64,000 nucleotides of DNA from Deinococcus ficus (lineage in GTDB: Bacteria; Deinococcota; Deinococci; Deinococcales; Deinococcaceae). The notes below the pieces were generated by a model that did no database searches, was not told the origin of the DNA, and saw only the letters and a list, made by a program, of their open reading frames with translations. Positions 54,335-64,000 of this stretch are shown here, in pieces (position 1 is the stretch's first letter; each line of letters begins with the position of its first letter). The translations under genes and the position numbers were made by a program. Location: contig NZ_CP021083.1 of NCBI RefSeq assembly GCF_003444775.1, positions 248,001-312,000 of the forward strand, in the 5' to 3' direction.

Positions 54335-54338
<4 letters not shown>
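53559..54338 (+). CDS. livG: Branched-chain amino acid ABC transporter ATPase LivG
   Basis: 259 residues from GTG 53559. Walker A VIGPNGAGKTTLLN, Q-loop FQIVRPFPEMTVHEN, Walker B VLLLDEVMAGL, and switch His in LFIEHIMPVV. The signature segment reads ELTLLQDKRLEVARALATRP rather than canonical LSGGQ, a variant common in LivG. It forms the nucleotide-binding dimer with LivF. The stop overlaps the livF start (ATGA). Confidence 0.95.
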
Positions 54339-55084
<746 letters not shown>

Positions 55085-55096
55085 GTGGACGCGGAG

Positions 55097-55138
55097 CCGG
55101 GCCTGGAAGGCGCGCCGTGTTGCGGCCTCCGGGCCCGG
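55097..55138 (+). terminator. Hairpin after the liv operon
   Basis: CCGGGCC (55097-55103) pairs with GGCCCGG (55132-55138), with an inner AGGC/GCCT pairing; no T tract. A weak candidate terminator. Confidence 0.4.
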
Positions 55139-55199
55139 TGCCTTGCGGGGGCGTCCGGCCCTGCCGGCAGGGCGGAAAGCCCCCTGGGGTATGCGAGGG

Positions 55200-55205
55200 T
55201 ACACT
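55200..55205 (+). promoter_or_regulatory. -10 box (TACACT) of the class V aminotransferase gene
   Basis: TACACT ends 6 bases before ATG 55212; leaderless arrangement. Confidence 0.5.
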
Positions 55206-55211
55206 TGGGCC

Positions 55212-56813
55212 ATGAACTTCGCTGACCTGCGGGCCGACCTGATCGGCACGGACGCCGTGATCCGCACGCCGTTCGGGGACCGGCGCGTCACGTACGCCGA
55301 TTACGTCGCCAGTGGCCGCGCCCTGCACAGCGTCGAGGAGCGCGTCCGGACCCTGGCGCTGCCGCTGTACGCCAACACGCACACCGAGGACAGCGCCACC
55401 GGGGCGCACAGCACGCACCTGACCCACCAGGCGGCCGGGTACATCAAGGCGCAGCTCGGCGGGGATCAGACCTGCAAGCTGGTGTTCTGCGGGTCGGGCA
55501 GCACCGCCGCGGTGCGCCGGATGCAGGACATCCTGGGCATCAGCGTGCCGGCCGAGCACCGCGGCGCGGTGGAGGCGGCCCTGCGGCCCGAGCAGCGCCC
55601 GGTGGTGTTCGTGGGCCCGTACGAGCATCACAGCAACGAGGTCAGCTGGCGGGAGACGCTGGCCGAGGTCGTCGAGCTGCCGCTGTGCCCCAGCGGGGGA
55701 CTGGACCTGGACGCCCTGAAGCGCGCGCTGAAGGCGCCGGAGTACGCCGGGCGGCCCAAGATCGGGTCGTTCAGCGCGGCCAGCAACGTCACCGGGCTGC
55801 TGACCGACACGCGCACCGTGGCGCGCATGCTGCACGCGTATGGCGCGTTTGCCTTCTTCGATTTCGCCGCCAGCGGGCCGTACGTAAAGATCGACATGAA
55901 GCCCGGCCAGCCGGACGGGTACGACGCGGTGTTCCTCAGTCCCCACAAGTTCGCGGGCGGGCCCGGCGCGCCAGGGCTGCTGTGCTTCCAGGAGCACCTG
56001 TACCACCTGAAGGTGCCCAGCACCGCGGGGGGCGGCACGGTGCGGTACGTCAGCCCGCGCCGGCACGCGTACATCGACGATATCGAGACCCGCGAGGACG
56101 CGGGCACGCCCGCGATCCTGGGCAAGATTCGCGCGGCCCTGGCGTTCCGCGTGAAGGAAGCCCTGGGCACGGTGGTGCTGACGGAGCGCGAGCACGAGCT
56201 GTTCCGCCGGGCCCTGGCTCGGTTCCAGGCCAATCCCCGGTTGCAGCTGCTGGGCAACCCGGACGCGCCGCGTCTGGCCTTCCTGTCGTTCCTGGTGCGC
56301 GCCCCGGGCGGCGCGTACCTGCACCCGCGGCTGGTGGTGCGGCTGCTCAACGACCTGTTCGGGATTCAGGCCCGGGGCGGCTGCGCCTGCGCCGGCCCGT
56401 ACGGGCACAGCCTGCTCGGCATCGACGACGCGCACAGCGAACGGTACTTCCAGTGCATCCTCAGCGACCTGGAGGGCGTGAAGCCCGGCTGGACGCGCCT
56501 GAACCTGGCGCCCTGGATCACCGACGAGGAGGCGGACTTCATCCTGAATGCCGTGGAGTTCGTCGCGGAGCATGGTGAGCGGTTTGTCGGGGAGTATGAG
56601 TTCGACTGGCACACGGGCGCCTGGACGCACCCGGACGATGTGGCGCCGCTGGACCTGTTCGGGGAGGCACGGCCGGCCACGGCGGGCGGAGAGGTGCCGT
56701 ACGCGGCGTACCTGGAGGAGGCGCGGGCGCTGGTGCGGGCCCTGCCGGCCGGTCACGTCTCCCGGCCGCGGCCGGAGACCGTGCCGCAGGACCTGGTGTT
56801 TTTCGCCCACTGA
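55212..56813 (+). CDS. Class V aminotransferase-fold PLP enzyme (SufS/NifS-like, long form)
   Basis: 533 residues from ATG 55212. Fold type I PLP core: YANTHTEDSATGAHSTHLTH, CGSGSTAAVRRMQDIL, EHHSNEVSWRETLAEVVEL, FFDFAASGPYVKID, and the PLP Lys in LSPHKFAGGPGAPG. A GGCACAGPYGHSLLGI loop near residue 395 provides a Cys where cysteine desulfurases have theirs, though the surroundings differ. It is longer than SufS (about 410) by a C-terminal extension of about 70 residues. Desulfurase, lyase or transaminase activity cannot be decided. Confidence 0.88.
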   Translation: MNFADLRADLIGTDAVIRTPFGDRRVTYADYVASGRALHSVEERVRTLALPLYANTHTEDSATGAHSTHLTHQAAGYIKAQLGGDQTCKLVFCGSGSTAAVRRMQDILGISVPAEHRGAVEAALRPEQRPVVFVGPYEHHSNEVSWRETLAEVVELPLCPSGGLDLDALKRALKAPEYAGRPKIGSFSAASNVTGLLTDTRTVARMLHAYGAFAFFDFAASGPYVKIDMKPGQPDGYDAVFLSPHKFAGGPGAPGLLCFQEHLYHLKVPSTAGGGTVRYVSPRRHAYIDDIETREDAGTPAILGKIRAALAFRVKEALGTVVLTEREHELFRRALARFQANPRLQLLGNPDAPRLAFLSFLVRAPGGAYLHPRLVVRLLNDLFGIQARGGCACAGPYGHSLLGIDDAHSERYFQCILSDLEGVKPGWTRLNLAPWITDEEADFILNAVEFVAEHGERFVGEYEFDWHTGAWTHPDDVAPLDLFGEARPATAGGEVPYAAYLEEARALVRALPAGHVSRPRPETVPQDLVFFAH

Positions 56814-56899
56814 GGCGGGCCGAAGCGGACCGGCGGGGAAGCGTCCAGCCGGTCTGGGACATTTTGCCTGTCGGTGCGGCCAGCCATGCCTAAAGATGA

Positions 56900-56925
56900 A
56901 CACGTTCAATTTCAGACACGTTCAA
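56900..56925 (+). promoter_or_regulatory. Direct repeat ACACGTTCAA upstream of the DUF6463 gene
   Basis: ACACGTTCAA occurs at 56900-56909 and again at 56916-56925, a 16-bp period; the first also lies in TGAACACGTTCA, a near palindrome. Located 12-38 bases before ATG 56938 and just upstream of GAGGAG, it could be a repressor or activator site for the two-gene operon. Confidence 0.4.
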
Positions 56926-56937
56926 AGAGGAGTAGAT

Positions 56938-57336
56938 ATGCAAGTGTGGGCCGGACGTTTCCTGATCTTCGTGGCGGTGGGCCACCTGCTGCTGGCCCTC
57001 GCCAGCGTGCTGCCCCAGCTGTCCACCCTGGCCCCGCACGGCCTGCCGGGCGCCGTGGTTCCCTCCTGGGAGGCCGCGCACCTCGGCACGCAGGCGGCCT
57101 TCTGGAGTTCGCTGGGCAGTTTCGCCGGCCCGCAACTGCTGTGGGGCTGCGGGGTCCTCGCCTCGGCCCGTGCCGGGCAGGCCCTGCCGCGCGGCACCGG
57201 CCTCGCCCTGCTGCTGCTCACCGCCGCGCAGGTCACGCTCGCCCCGGTCGGCGGGTTCTGGCTGAACATCGTGCCGGCCCTGCTGCTGATGGCCGCCGAG
57301 CGCCCTGCCCGCCGCACCGCCGGAGCGGCCCTGTGA
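56938..57336 (+). CDS. DUF6463 family membrane protein
   Basis: 132 residues from ATG 56938, with a GAGGAG Shine-Dalgarno (56927-56932). Four predicted helices, with GRFLIFVAVGHLLLALA at the N-terminus and the family pattern FWSSLGSFAGPQLLWG followed by PVGGFWLNIVPALLL. Function unknown; DUF6463 proteins are often next to FAD monooxygenases or TetR regulators. The stop overlaps the monooxygenase GTG start (GTGA). Confidence 0.85.
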   Translation: MQVWAGRFLIFVAVGHLLLALASVLPQLSTLAPHGLPGAVVPSWEAAHLGTQAAFWSSLGSFAGPQLLWGCGVLASARAGQALPRGTGLALLLLTAAQVTLAPVGGFWLNIVPALLLMAAERPARRTAGAAL

Positions 57337-58484
57337 CCGCCCGCGTGCTGGTCGTGGGGGCCGGCATCGGCGGCCTGGGCCTGGCGCAGGCCCTCCGGAG
57401 GGCGGATGCCGACGTGGTGCTGATCGAGAAGGCCGCCGCTTTCCAGCCGGTCGGGGCCGGGCTGATCCTCAGCGTGAACGCCCTGCGGGTCATGAAGGGC
57501 CTGGGCCTCGCAGGGGAAGCGCTGGCGGCCGGTCAGGCGCTCCAGGCCGCCCACCTCACGACCGCGGACGGCCGCCCCGTGCAGACCGTCGGGTACGCCG
57601 CGTACGGCGGCGCGGTCGCCCTGCACCGCGCCGCCCTGCAGGCCCTGCTGGCCCGCGGCGTGCAGGACCGGGTCCGGTTCGGCGTGACCCTGCACGCCCT
57701 GCGGCAGGACGCCGAGGGCGTGGACGTCACCTTCAGCGACGGCACGACCGGCCGGTACGACGTGGTGGTGGGCGCCGACGGCCTGCACTCGGACGTGCGG
57801 CGCCGCACCTTCGGCGCGCGGCCCGCCCGGTACGCCGGGTACACCAGCTGGCGCTTCGTGGTGCCGGGGCCTCCGGGACTACCGGTCAGGGAGGCGGTGG
57901 AACTGTGGGGCCGTGGGTGCCGGCTGGGTCTGGTGCCCATCGGGGGCGGGCAGGTGTACGGGTACGTCACCGCGAACGCCCAGGAAGGACAGCGGGAACT
58001 TCCAGACGGCCGCGCCGCCCGCTTACAGGCGCGCTGCGCGGGTTTCGGCGGTTCCGCGCCGGCGGTGCTCGAGCAGATGCAGCCGGACACCCCGGTCATT
58101 CACACCGACATTCACGAGGTCAGGCTGCCGTCCTGGGTGCAGGGGCGCGTGGCGCTGCTCGGTGACGCCGCGCACGCCATGACCCCCAACCTGGGCCAGG
58201 GCGCGGCCATGGGCCTGGAGGACGCCTGGGTGCTCGCCCGGGCCCTGCGCTCCGGACTGGACCTACCAGCGGCGCTGCGGCAGTACGAGGCCCTGCGCCA
58301 GCGCCGGGTGGCGGAGGTGCAGGGCGCGTCCAGACTGGTGGGGCGGGCCGGACAGCTGGAGTCAGGCGCGCTGCGCGCCGCGCGGGACGCCGTGATGCGC
58401 CTGACCCCGCCGGCCGCGGCCCACCGCTCCGCCCGGCAGATGTTCGCCTTCGGGCTGGACGGCGGGCCACACCCCGCTCCTTAG
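57333..58484 (+). CDS. FAD-dependent aromatic-type monooxygenase
   Basis: 383 residues from GTG 57333. Class A flavin monooxygenase (PHBH-like): GxGxxG in [20 protein letters not shown] with the acidic end VVLIEKA, the DG motif [13 protein letters not shown], and the GD motif [23 protein letters not shown]. Such enzymes hydroxylate phenolics or inactivate antibiotics such as tetracyclines. Coupled to DUF6463. Its TAG stop overlaps the TAA of the convergent hydrolase gene (TTAG at 58481-58484). Confidence 0.93.
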   Translation: MTARVLVVGAGIGGLGLAQALRRADADVVLIEKAAAFQPVGAGLILSVNALRVMKGLGLAGEALAAGQALQAAHLTTADGRPVQTVGYAAYGGAVALHRAALQALLARGVQDRVRFGVTLHALRQDAEGVDVTFSDGTTGRYDVVVGADGLHSDVRRRTFGARPARYAGYTSWRFVVPGPPGLPVREAVELWGRGCRLGLVPIGGGQVYGYVTANAQEGQRELPDGRAARLQARCAGFGGSAPAVLEQMQPDTPVIHTDIHEVRLPSWVQGRVALLGDAAHAMTPNLGQGAAMGLEDAWVLARALRSGLDLPAALRQYEALRQRRVAEVQGASRLVGRAGQLESGALRAARDAVMRLTPPAAAHRSARQMFAFGLDGGPHPAP

Positions 58485-59443
58485 GGCTGAGCGCTCCAGA
58501 AGGCGTCCAGCGCGGCCCGGACCTCGGGCAGCTTCTCCCACTGCGGCAGGCCGTCGGTACCGGGGATGCGCACCACGGTGGTGTTGGGCAGCGCGTCGAA
58601 CTGCGGCAGCCGGTCGAAGGACACGAACGCGTCCTGGTCGAACAGCACCAGGGTGGGTACGGTCAGTTTGGCGTACAGGTTGGTGTAGGCGTCCGGGTTG
58701 AACAGGCGGCCGCTCACGAAGTACAGCGGCGCGTACTTCGCGCCGGGCTGGGCGCTGGTGTCGGCGGCGTAGTCGATCACGTCGCCGGGCACCTCGCCGC
58801 GGAAGCTGCGGCTCAGGAAGTACCACAGGCTGGGGCGGGTGCGCAGCGTGCCGTACAGCACGTCCCCGAAGGAGTTCAGGGTGTTGTACAGCTTCAGGCC
58901 GCCGTCGTCGGCCGCGGCGTCCTGCGTGCCGTTGCGCGGCTGGCCGAAGCCCGAGGGGCTGATCAGGGCGAGGCTGCGGATGCGCGGCTCGGCCAGCGCA
59001 GCGCGCGCGGCGAACTCGCTGCCCAGCGAGAGGGACACCACGTCCACCTCGGTGTTCAGCTGCGCGACCAGGGCGACCAGGGCCGAGGCCATCAGTTCCG
59101 GCGTGTAGGTGAGGTCCGGCCGGTCACTGCTGCCGAAGCCCGGCCACTCCAGCAGGTACACGGGCCGCTGCCCGGCGTACGACTCCCACAGGGGTTTCAT
59201 CTCGTAGCCGCTGGCAGCGGCGTTCACGGAGTGCGTGAGCACCAGCGGGCGACCGGTACCCGCGGCGCTGGCGTAGTAGGTGACCTGCCCGAAGCCGGGC
59301 ACGGTCAGGGCACGCCGCTCGGCGTTCACGGCGGGGCGCAGGCGGTAGCCGTCCGGGCCGGGCGCCTGCACGGCGGGGGCGCAGGCGCTCAGGGTCAGGG
59401 TGCCTGCGGCCAGCAGGGCAAGCACGACAAAGCGTTTTTTCAT
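58481..59443 (-). CDS. Alpha/beta-hydrolase-fold lipoprotein
   Basis: 320 residues from ATG 59443, with GGAGG eight bases upstream; an earlier ATG would spoil the signal peptide. Lipobox LSAC near residue 20. Fold motifs: [30 protein letters not shown], nucleophile region [13 protein letters not shown], and [13 protein letters not shown]. The usual C-terminal catalytic His position reads [10 protein letters not shown] here. Predicted extracytoplasmic esterase or lipase-like protein, perhaps with altered chemistry. Divergent from the padR gene across a perfect palindrome. Confidence 0.85.
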   Translation of the reverse strand: MKKRFVVLALLAAGTLTLSACAPAVQAPGPDGYRLRPAVNAERRALTVPGFGQVTYYASAAGTGRPLVLTHSVNAAASGYEMKPLWESYAGQRPVYLLEWPGFGSSDRPDLTYTPELMASALVALVAQLNTEVDVVSLSLGSEFAARAALAEPRIRSLALISPSGFGQPRNGTQDAAADDGGLKLYNTLNSFGDVLYGTLRTRPSLWYFLSRSFRGEVPGDVIDYAADTSAQPGAKYAPLYFVSGRLFNPDAYTNLYAKLTVPTLVLFDQDAFVSFDRLPQFDALPNTTVVRIPGTDGLPQWEKLPEVRAALDAFWSAQP

Positions 59444-59491
59444 GGGTCGTTCCTCCACGCCCATTCACGCACGTCTCATTCCTCAACCCCA

Positions 59492-59511
59492 ATTAGTCAA
59501 TCTTGACTAAT
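59492..59511. promoter_or_regulatory. Perfect 20-bp palindromic operator, likely PadR target
   Basis: ATTAGTCAA-TC-TTGACTAAT: 9-bp perfect arms around TC. Each arm also contains TTGACT, a -35-like hexamer, so a dimer bound here would block promoters in both directions. It lies between the hydrolase gene and padR and is the only A/T-rich palindrome in that 102-bp gap. Confidence 0.7.
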
Positions 59512-59533
59512 CGAGGGGAGAGGCCCGGAACGC

Positions 59534-59539
59534 TAGCAT
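59534..59539 (+). promoter_or_regulatory. -10 box (TAGCAT) of padR
   Basis: TAGCAT ends 6 bases before ATG 59546. The nearest TTGACT is 25 bases upstream, too far for a standard -35, so the promoter may lack one or use an extended contact. Confidence 0.45.
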
Positions 59540-59545
59540 GCCGGC

Positions 59546-60118
59546 ATGACGGGACCGCGCCGCGCCACACGACCGGCCCCCCGCCCCCCGGCCGACGACC
59601 GCGCCCTGCTGTTGCTGGGCCTGCTGATCAGCCAGGACCGTCACGGCTACGAGATCAACGACTTCATCGAGCATCAGCTGCACTTCGTGACCGACCTGAA
59701 AAAGGCCACCGCCTACCAGCTGCTCGGCACCCTGGAACGCCACGGCCTGGTCGAAAGCCGCCTGGAGCAGCACGGCGCGCGGCCCAGCCGCCGCGTGTAC
59801 CACCTGACGCCCGCCGGGCACACCCACTTCCAGACGCTACTGGCCGAGCACCTGCGCGCCCAGGACGCCCTGATCCTTCAGGGCAACATCCCCGTGATGT
59901 TCTCCGAGCACCTCGCCCCGGCCGAGCGCCTCCGTGCCCTGGAAGCCCGGCTGAGCGCGGTGGAAGGCCACCTGCACTTCTACGACGCGATGACCTTTCC
60001 CTTCCCGGACGGCGTGCGGCTGGCGCTGGCGCGGCTGCGGGCACTCACCGTGGCCGACCGAGACTGGCTGCGGGACACCGTCCAGCATCTGCGGGCCGCC
60101 CAGGAAGCCGGGGATTGA
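59546..60118 (+). CDS. PadR-family transcriptional regulator
   Basis: 190 residues from ATG 59546. The PadR winged helix (about 15-95) has LLLLGLLISQDRHGYEINDFIE, KKATAYQLLGTLERHGLVES and RRVYHLTPAGHTHF. A Vir_act_alpha_C-like helical C-terminus (about 100-185) is for dimerisation. Usually a ligand-responsive repressor of a neighbouring detoxification or transport gene; here probably of the divergent hydrolase lipoprotein and itself, through the palindrome at 59492. Confidence 0.93.
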   Translation: MTGPRRATRPAPRPPADDRALLLLGLLISQDRHGYEINDFIEHQLHFVTDLKKATAYQLLGTLERHGLVESRLEQHGARPSRRVYHLTPAGHTHFQTLLAEHLRAQDALILQGNIPVMFSEHLAPAERLRALEARLSAVEGHLHFYDAMTFPFPDGVRLALARLRALTVADRDWLRDTVQHLRAAQEAGD

Positions 60119-60126
60119 GGCCGGCG

Positions 60127-60558
60127 TTACGCGGTCGGGCGGCGGTCGGCGGCCACCCGGGCCTGCACCCAGAAGGAGATGAAGGCGTCCACCTGCTCCA
60201 CGAACGCGTCGAAGCCGCTGGCCTTGACCATGTAGGAGCTCACATGCAGGTTGTAGGCGGCCTCCACGTCCAGGGAACTGCCCGACGTGGACAGCACCAC
60301 CACGGGAATCAGCTGCAGGGTCGGGTCGGCCTTCATGGCCTGCACCAGTTCCAGCCCGCTCATGCCCGGCATGTTCAGGTCCGTGATCACCACGTCCGGC
60401 AGGCGCAGTTCGGGGTTCCTCAGGTGCGCCAGCGCCTCGGCGGCACTCTCGCAGGTGGACAGCCCGACCTGATCCTGCCGCTGCTCGAAGGCCTCACGCG
60501 CCAGGAAGAGGTCGGCGGGGTTGTCGTCCACCAGGAGCACACAGAAGGGATCCCGCAT
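60127..60558 (-). CDS. Single-domain CheY/Rcp-like response regulator
   Basis: 143 residues from ATG 60558, chosen because CATACT (60565-60570) lies 6 bases upstream; ATG 60576 adds six residues. A receiver domain only: acidic pair VLLVDDNPAD, phospho-Asp ITDLNMPGMSG, Ser in VVLSTSGS, and Lys in YMVKASGF, where the usual Pro after Lys is Ala. The LFLAREAFEQ helix and overall layout fit phytochrome-partner (Rcp1-like) regulators. No kinase adjoins it. Confidence 0.9.
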   Translation of the reverse strand: MRDPFCVLLVDDNPADLFLAREAFEQRQDQVGLSTCESAAEALAHLRNPELRLPDVVITDLNMPGMSGLELVQAMKADPTLQLIPVVVLSTSGSSLDVEAAYNLHVSSYMVKASGFDAFVEQVDAFISFWVQARVAADRRPTA

Positions 60559-60602
60559 GCGGGGAGTATGCCGCATGAAGATTTGGTAAAGAGGTCATTG
60601 CG

Positions 60603-61670
60603 TCACGTCTGCGCCGGCACCACCACCTGACCCTGCCCCCCCACCGCCTGAATCGCCGCCTTTCCGGCCGATGCTGCGGTCCCGGTACGCACCAGCGCCA
60701 CCAGCGCCCCACCGAACCCCGCCCCGGTCATGCGCGCCCCGAACACGTCCGGCAGCGCCTGCAATGCCGCCACCAGCGCGTCCACCTGCGGGTGCGAGAC
60801 TTCATAGTCGTCCCTCAGGCTGTGGTGACTGGCGTTCATCAGGGCCCCGAAGCCCGCAGCGTCGGCCTCCACCGCCTGCAGCACCCGGGCATTCTCCGTG
60901 ACCACGTGCCGCGCCCGGGCCCTGAGCGGCGGCGGCAGCTCCTCCACGGCCGTCACGTCCTGCACGTCCCTCAGTTCCGGCACGCCCAGGAGCCGCGCGG
61001 CCTCCTCGACCTCTGCGCGGCGCGTGTTGTACCCGCTGCCGGCCAGGGTGCGCGGCACGCCGCTGTCCACGACCAGCACCTCCGCCCCGGCGGGCAGCGG
61101 CAGCACCCGGCGGTCCAGGCTGCGGGTGTCCAGCAGCAGCATGTGCTGCGCGTCCGCGAGGCTGGAGGCCAACTGATCCATCACGCCGCACAGCACGCCC
61201 ACGAACTCGTGCTCCACCCGCTGCGCGGCCAGCGCCAGCGCCACGTCGTCCCCGTCGTACACGCCCAGGCCCCGCAGGGCGCGCAGCACCGCCACCTCGA
61301 GTGCCGCGGAGGAACTCAGGCCCGCGCCCATCGGCACGTCGCTGTGCACGTGCACGTCCAGGCCCTCCCGGGCGCCGCCCAGCGTCAGGGCGCCCGCCAC
61401 GTACCGCGCGAACTCCGGCAGCTCGGCCATGTCCGCCCCCGACACCGCGAACCCCGCCTGCTGGTCCAGGTCCGCGGCGTACACCCGGTGCTGGCCGGTG
61501 CCGTTGCGGGCCACCGTCACGGTCGTGTGCTGCGGAATCGCGGTGGGCAGCACGAAGCCCCCCTGGTAATCGGTGTGCTCGCCCAGCAGGTTGACCCGGC
61601 CGGGCGCGGCCGCCTGCCCCTCCGGCGCGCGGCCGAAGACGGCCTCGAAGCCCTGTGATTGCGTGTTCAC
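60603..61670 (-). CDS. galK: Galactokinase
   Basis: 355 residues from GTG 61670, overlapping the galT stop (GTGA). GHMP kinase signatures: [24 protein letters not shown] loop [16 protein letters not shown], and C-terminal [15 protein letters not shown]; substrate Asp in GVMDQLASS. Phosphorylates galactose to Gal-1-P for GalT in the Leloir route. Confidence 0.96.
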   Translation of the reverse strand: MNTQSQGFEAVFGRAPEGQAAAPGRVNLLGEHTDYQGGFVLPTAIPQHTTVTVARNGTGQHRVYAADLDQQAGFAVSGADMAELPEFARYVAGALTLGGAREGLDVHVHSDVPMGAGLSSSAALEVAVLRALRGLGVYDGDDVALALAAQRVEHEFVGVLCGVMDQLASSLADAQHMLLLDTRSLDRRVLPLPAGAEVLVVDSGVPRTLAGSGYNTRRAEVEEAARLLGVPELRDVQDVTAVEELPPPLRARARHVVTENARVLQAVEADAAGFGALMNASHHSLRDDYEVSHPQVDALVAALQALPDVFGARMTGAGFGGALVALVRTGTAASAGKAAIQAVGGQGQVVVPAQT

Positions 61671-62821
61671 TGCTGCCCTCCTGGCTTGTCCGGCGTGAAG
61701 GCCGGGTCGGCCGCCCGCAGCTCCGCGGCGGCCACCTCCGGGAATTTGTCGTTGGCGAACTCCCCGGCGCCCTGCTCAGTGCCCGCCAGGAACTTCAGCC
61801 GGCCCGGCGCCCGCAGGTACGGGCACAGCTCCACCCGCAGAGGGTACGTCGCCGGCCCGGCCTCGCCGGGCGTGTCCAGCGGCGCCTGCTGCACCGTGAG
61901 CAGGTAAGGCATCCGCACGCCGAACAGCGCGTCCAGCCGCCGCAGCGCGTCCCCGAGCACCCGCGCGAACGCGGCGCGTTCCGAGGCGCTGAGGTCCGCC
62001 AGGAAGGCCACCGGCCGCGCCGGCAGCACCCACGTCTCGTACGTGAACCGCGCGAAGGGCGGCACCACGCTCAGCGCCTCGCCCTCGTCCCGGATGACGC
62101 GCACGCCCTCGGCGCGTTCAGCCGCCACGAAGTCTTCCAGCCAGGGCCGGCCATGCGCCTCGCGGTACGCGCGCATCTGCTCGGCCGCCCGCGCCGGCAC
62201 CGGCGGCACGTGATCGTAGGCGTAGATCTGCCCGTGCGGGTGGTGCAGCGTCACGCCCACCTCCACGCCCCGGTTCTCGAAACACAGCACGCTGCGGATC
62301 TTCCCGGTGGCCGCCAGCCGCGTGGTGCGGTCCGCCCACACGCCCAGCAGCAGCGTGAGCTGCGCTTCCGTCAGGTCCGCCAGGCGGCCCGAGGCGTCCT
62401 GGCTGAACACCACCACCTCGCACGCCCCCACGCCCGCCCGGGTGTCCGCCGGCCCGGGGCCCGGGTCCGGCGCGTTGAGCGTCAGGCTGGGGAAGCGGTT
62501 CTCGAACACCGCCACGTCGTACCGGCCGCGCGGCAGCTCGGTCGGGTGCGCGGGATCGCGGGTCGGCGCCAGCGGGTTGTACTCGGGCGGCGGCAGGAAC
62601 GTGCGCCCCAGGCGGTGCGCGGCGTACATCACCCACTCGCCGCGCACCGGATGCCAGCGCAGCACCGGCCGGGCGTCCACCGGGTCCGGGCTGGGGCTGG
62701 GGACTTCCGACGTCACCTCGACGGGCGCCAGGCCGTACAGGGTCAGGGCCCGGCCGTCCGGTTTTACGAGGTCCAGCTGATGCAGGGCGCGGGCGGCCTC
62801 AGGGTCTGGCATGACCGTCAT
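61667..62821 (-). CDS. galT: Galactose-1-phosphate uridylyltransferase
   Basis: 384 residues from ATG 62821. HIT-like GalT with [15 protein letters not shown] (HRxxR-like), [14 protein letters not shown], the catalytic His loop [13 protein letters not shown], and a C-terminal [15 protein letters not shown]. Exchanges UMP between UDP-glucose and Gal-1-P. Upstream of galK with a 4-bp overlap and 80 bp downstream of a GH43 gene, suggesting use of galactose released from polysaccharide. galE is not in the window. Confidence 0.95.
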   Translation of the reverse strand: MTVMPDPEAARALHQLDLVKPDGRALTLYGLAPVEVTSEVPSPSPDPVDARPVLRWHPVRGEWVMYAAHRLGRTFLPPPEYNPLAPTRDPAHPTELPRGRYDVAVFENRFPSLTLNAPDPGPGPADTRAGVGACEVVVFSQDASGRLADLTEAQLTLLLGVWADRTTRLAATGKIRSVLCFENRGVEVGVTLHHPHGQIYAYDHVPPVPARAAEQMRAYREAHGRPWLEDFVAAERAEGVRVIRDEGEALSVVPPFARFTYETWVLPARPVAFLADLSASERAAFARVLGDALRRLDALFGVRMPYLLTVQQAPLDTPGEAGPATYPLRVELCPYLRAPGRLKFLAGTEQGAGEFANDKFPEVAAAELRAADPAFTPDKPGGQQ

Positions 62822-62901
62822 TGAAGCAGATCACCGCCGGTCGTGTGCCGGGGCGGCCAGGGAGGAGGAACCTGGCGCACGGCCGCCTTCACCGCACCAG
62901 C

Positions 62902-63809
<908 letters not shown>

Positions 63810-63813
<4 letters not shown>

Positions 63814-64000
63814 GGTTTCGCCGCCTTCACGGCCGGGCGCGGCTGCGGGCCCACGGTCGGGCCGCTGACCTTCACCTTGCCGTTCTGGAAGCTCACGCGG
63901 TCCAGGTACAGGGACCGGTACCCGGCCTCATCCCCGATATACCCGGCGGTCCAGGCGTGGTACGCCAGCCAGGTCTGCCCGGCCGCGTCGGTCACGACCG
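63810..64000 (-). CDS. C-terminal fragment of a second GH43-like protein
   Basis: Only the last 62 residues are in the window; the reading frame enters from beyond 64000. [20 protein letters not shown] and a [21 protein letters not shown] ending are typical of the last blade and C-terminus of GH43 arabinanase-like proteins. The stop overlaps the start of the downstream GH43 gene (GTGA), so both belong to one operon with galT and galK. Confidence 0.7.

Noticed and set aside
58481..59443. Loss of catalytic His in the alpha/beta-hydrolase lipoprotein
   Set aside because: The [10 protein letters not shown] segment lacks the expected His, but alignment is uncertain and the pattern may be normal for this subfamily; not strong enough to report as a finding.

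Overview
The window reads as a chromosomal segment of a Deinococcus species. It is GC-rich, with strongly GC-biased third codon positions. Many genes have a TANNNT-type -10 hexamer only 6 to 10 bases before the start codon, the signature of the leaderless transcripts common in Deinococcus. The gene complement also fits: Mrp antiporter operon, OmpR-type regulators, kynurenine genes and lineage-restricted hypothetical proteins. I saw no rRNA, tRNA, insertion sequence, CRISPR array or prophage.

Layout. Positions 1-507 hold the end of a LivK-like binding protein. Positions 561-14217 form a peptidoglycan-sugar salvage island of two divergent operons. The minus-strand operon carries a substrate-binding protein, two Opp/Dpp-type permeases, a second binding protein, NamZ (DUF1343), a GHL10 lipoprotein and a BadF-type sugar kinase. 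The plus-strand operon carries a GntR/UTRA regulator, AnmK, MurQ and an AmiE-like serine hydrolase. Next come a secreted 5'-nucleotidase, a hypothetical protein, a degenerate tyrosine recombinase, a small monooxygenase and ornithine aminotransferase (14292-19516). A complete seven-gene Mrp/Mnh Na+/H+ antiporter operon follows (19565-25574).

Positions 25842-31425 hold a hypothetical protein with a leader ORF, a LysM/C39-like secreted protein, a type-B carboxylesterase, an MFS transporter and a degenerate GGDEF protein. Positions 31439-37984 hold kynA-kynU, a CstR-like repressor, a rhodanese lipoprotein, an aminotransferase-fold protein lacking its PLP lysine, a membrane thioredoxin and an aldehyde dehydrogenase. 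Positions 38220-41931 hold modA-modB without modC, then a UDP-sugar 4,6-dehydratase preceded by a coupled leader ORF. Positions 42008-50172 hold a BMP-family binding protein, a two-component system, a GAF/GGDEF cyclase, a long-form nucleotidylyltransferase and three small conserved or unknown proteins. Positions 50451-55084 are a complete livKHMGF operon. The remainder holds a class V aminotransferase, a DUF6463/FAD-monooxygenase pair, a hydrolase divergent from a PadR regulator, a response regulator, and a galK-galT-GH43 sugar operon that runs off the window end.

How the genes work together. The most coherent system is the salvage island. Inferred flow: the secreted GHL10 lipoprotein opens denuded glycan strands. 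A dipeptide-type ABC importer, whose ATPase is not in the window, brings fragments in. Signal-peptide-less NamZ and the AmiE-like hydrolase then act in the cytoplasm. The BadF-type kinase (MurK-like) and AnmK make MurNAc-6-phosphate, and MurQ converts it to GlcNAc-6-phosphate, which may be sensed by the GntR/UTRA regulator. This resembles the Bacillus MurNAc locus but replaces the PTS with an ABC importer plus kinases.
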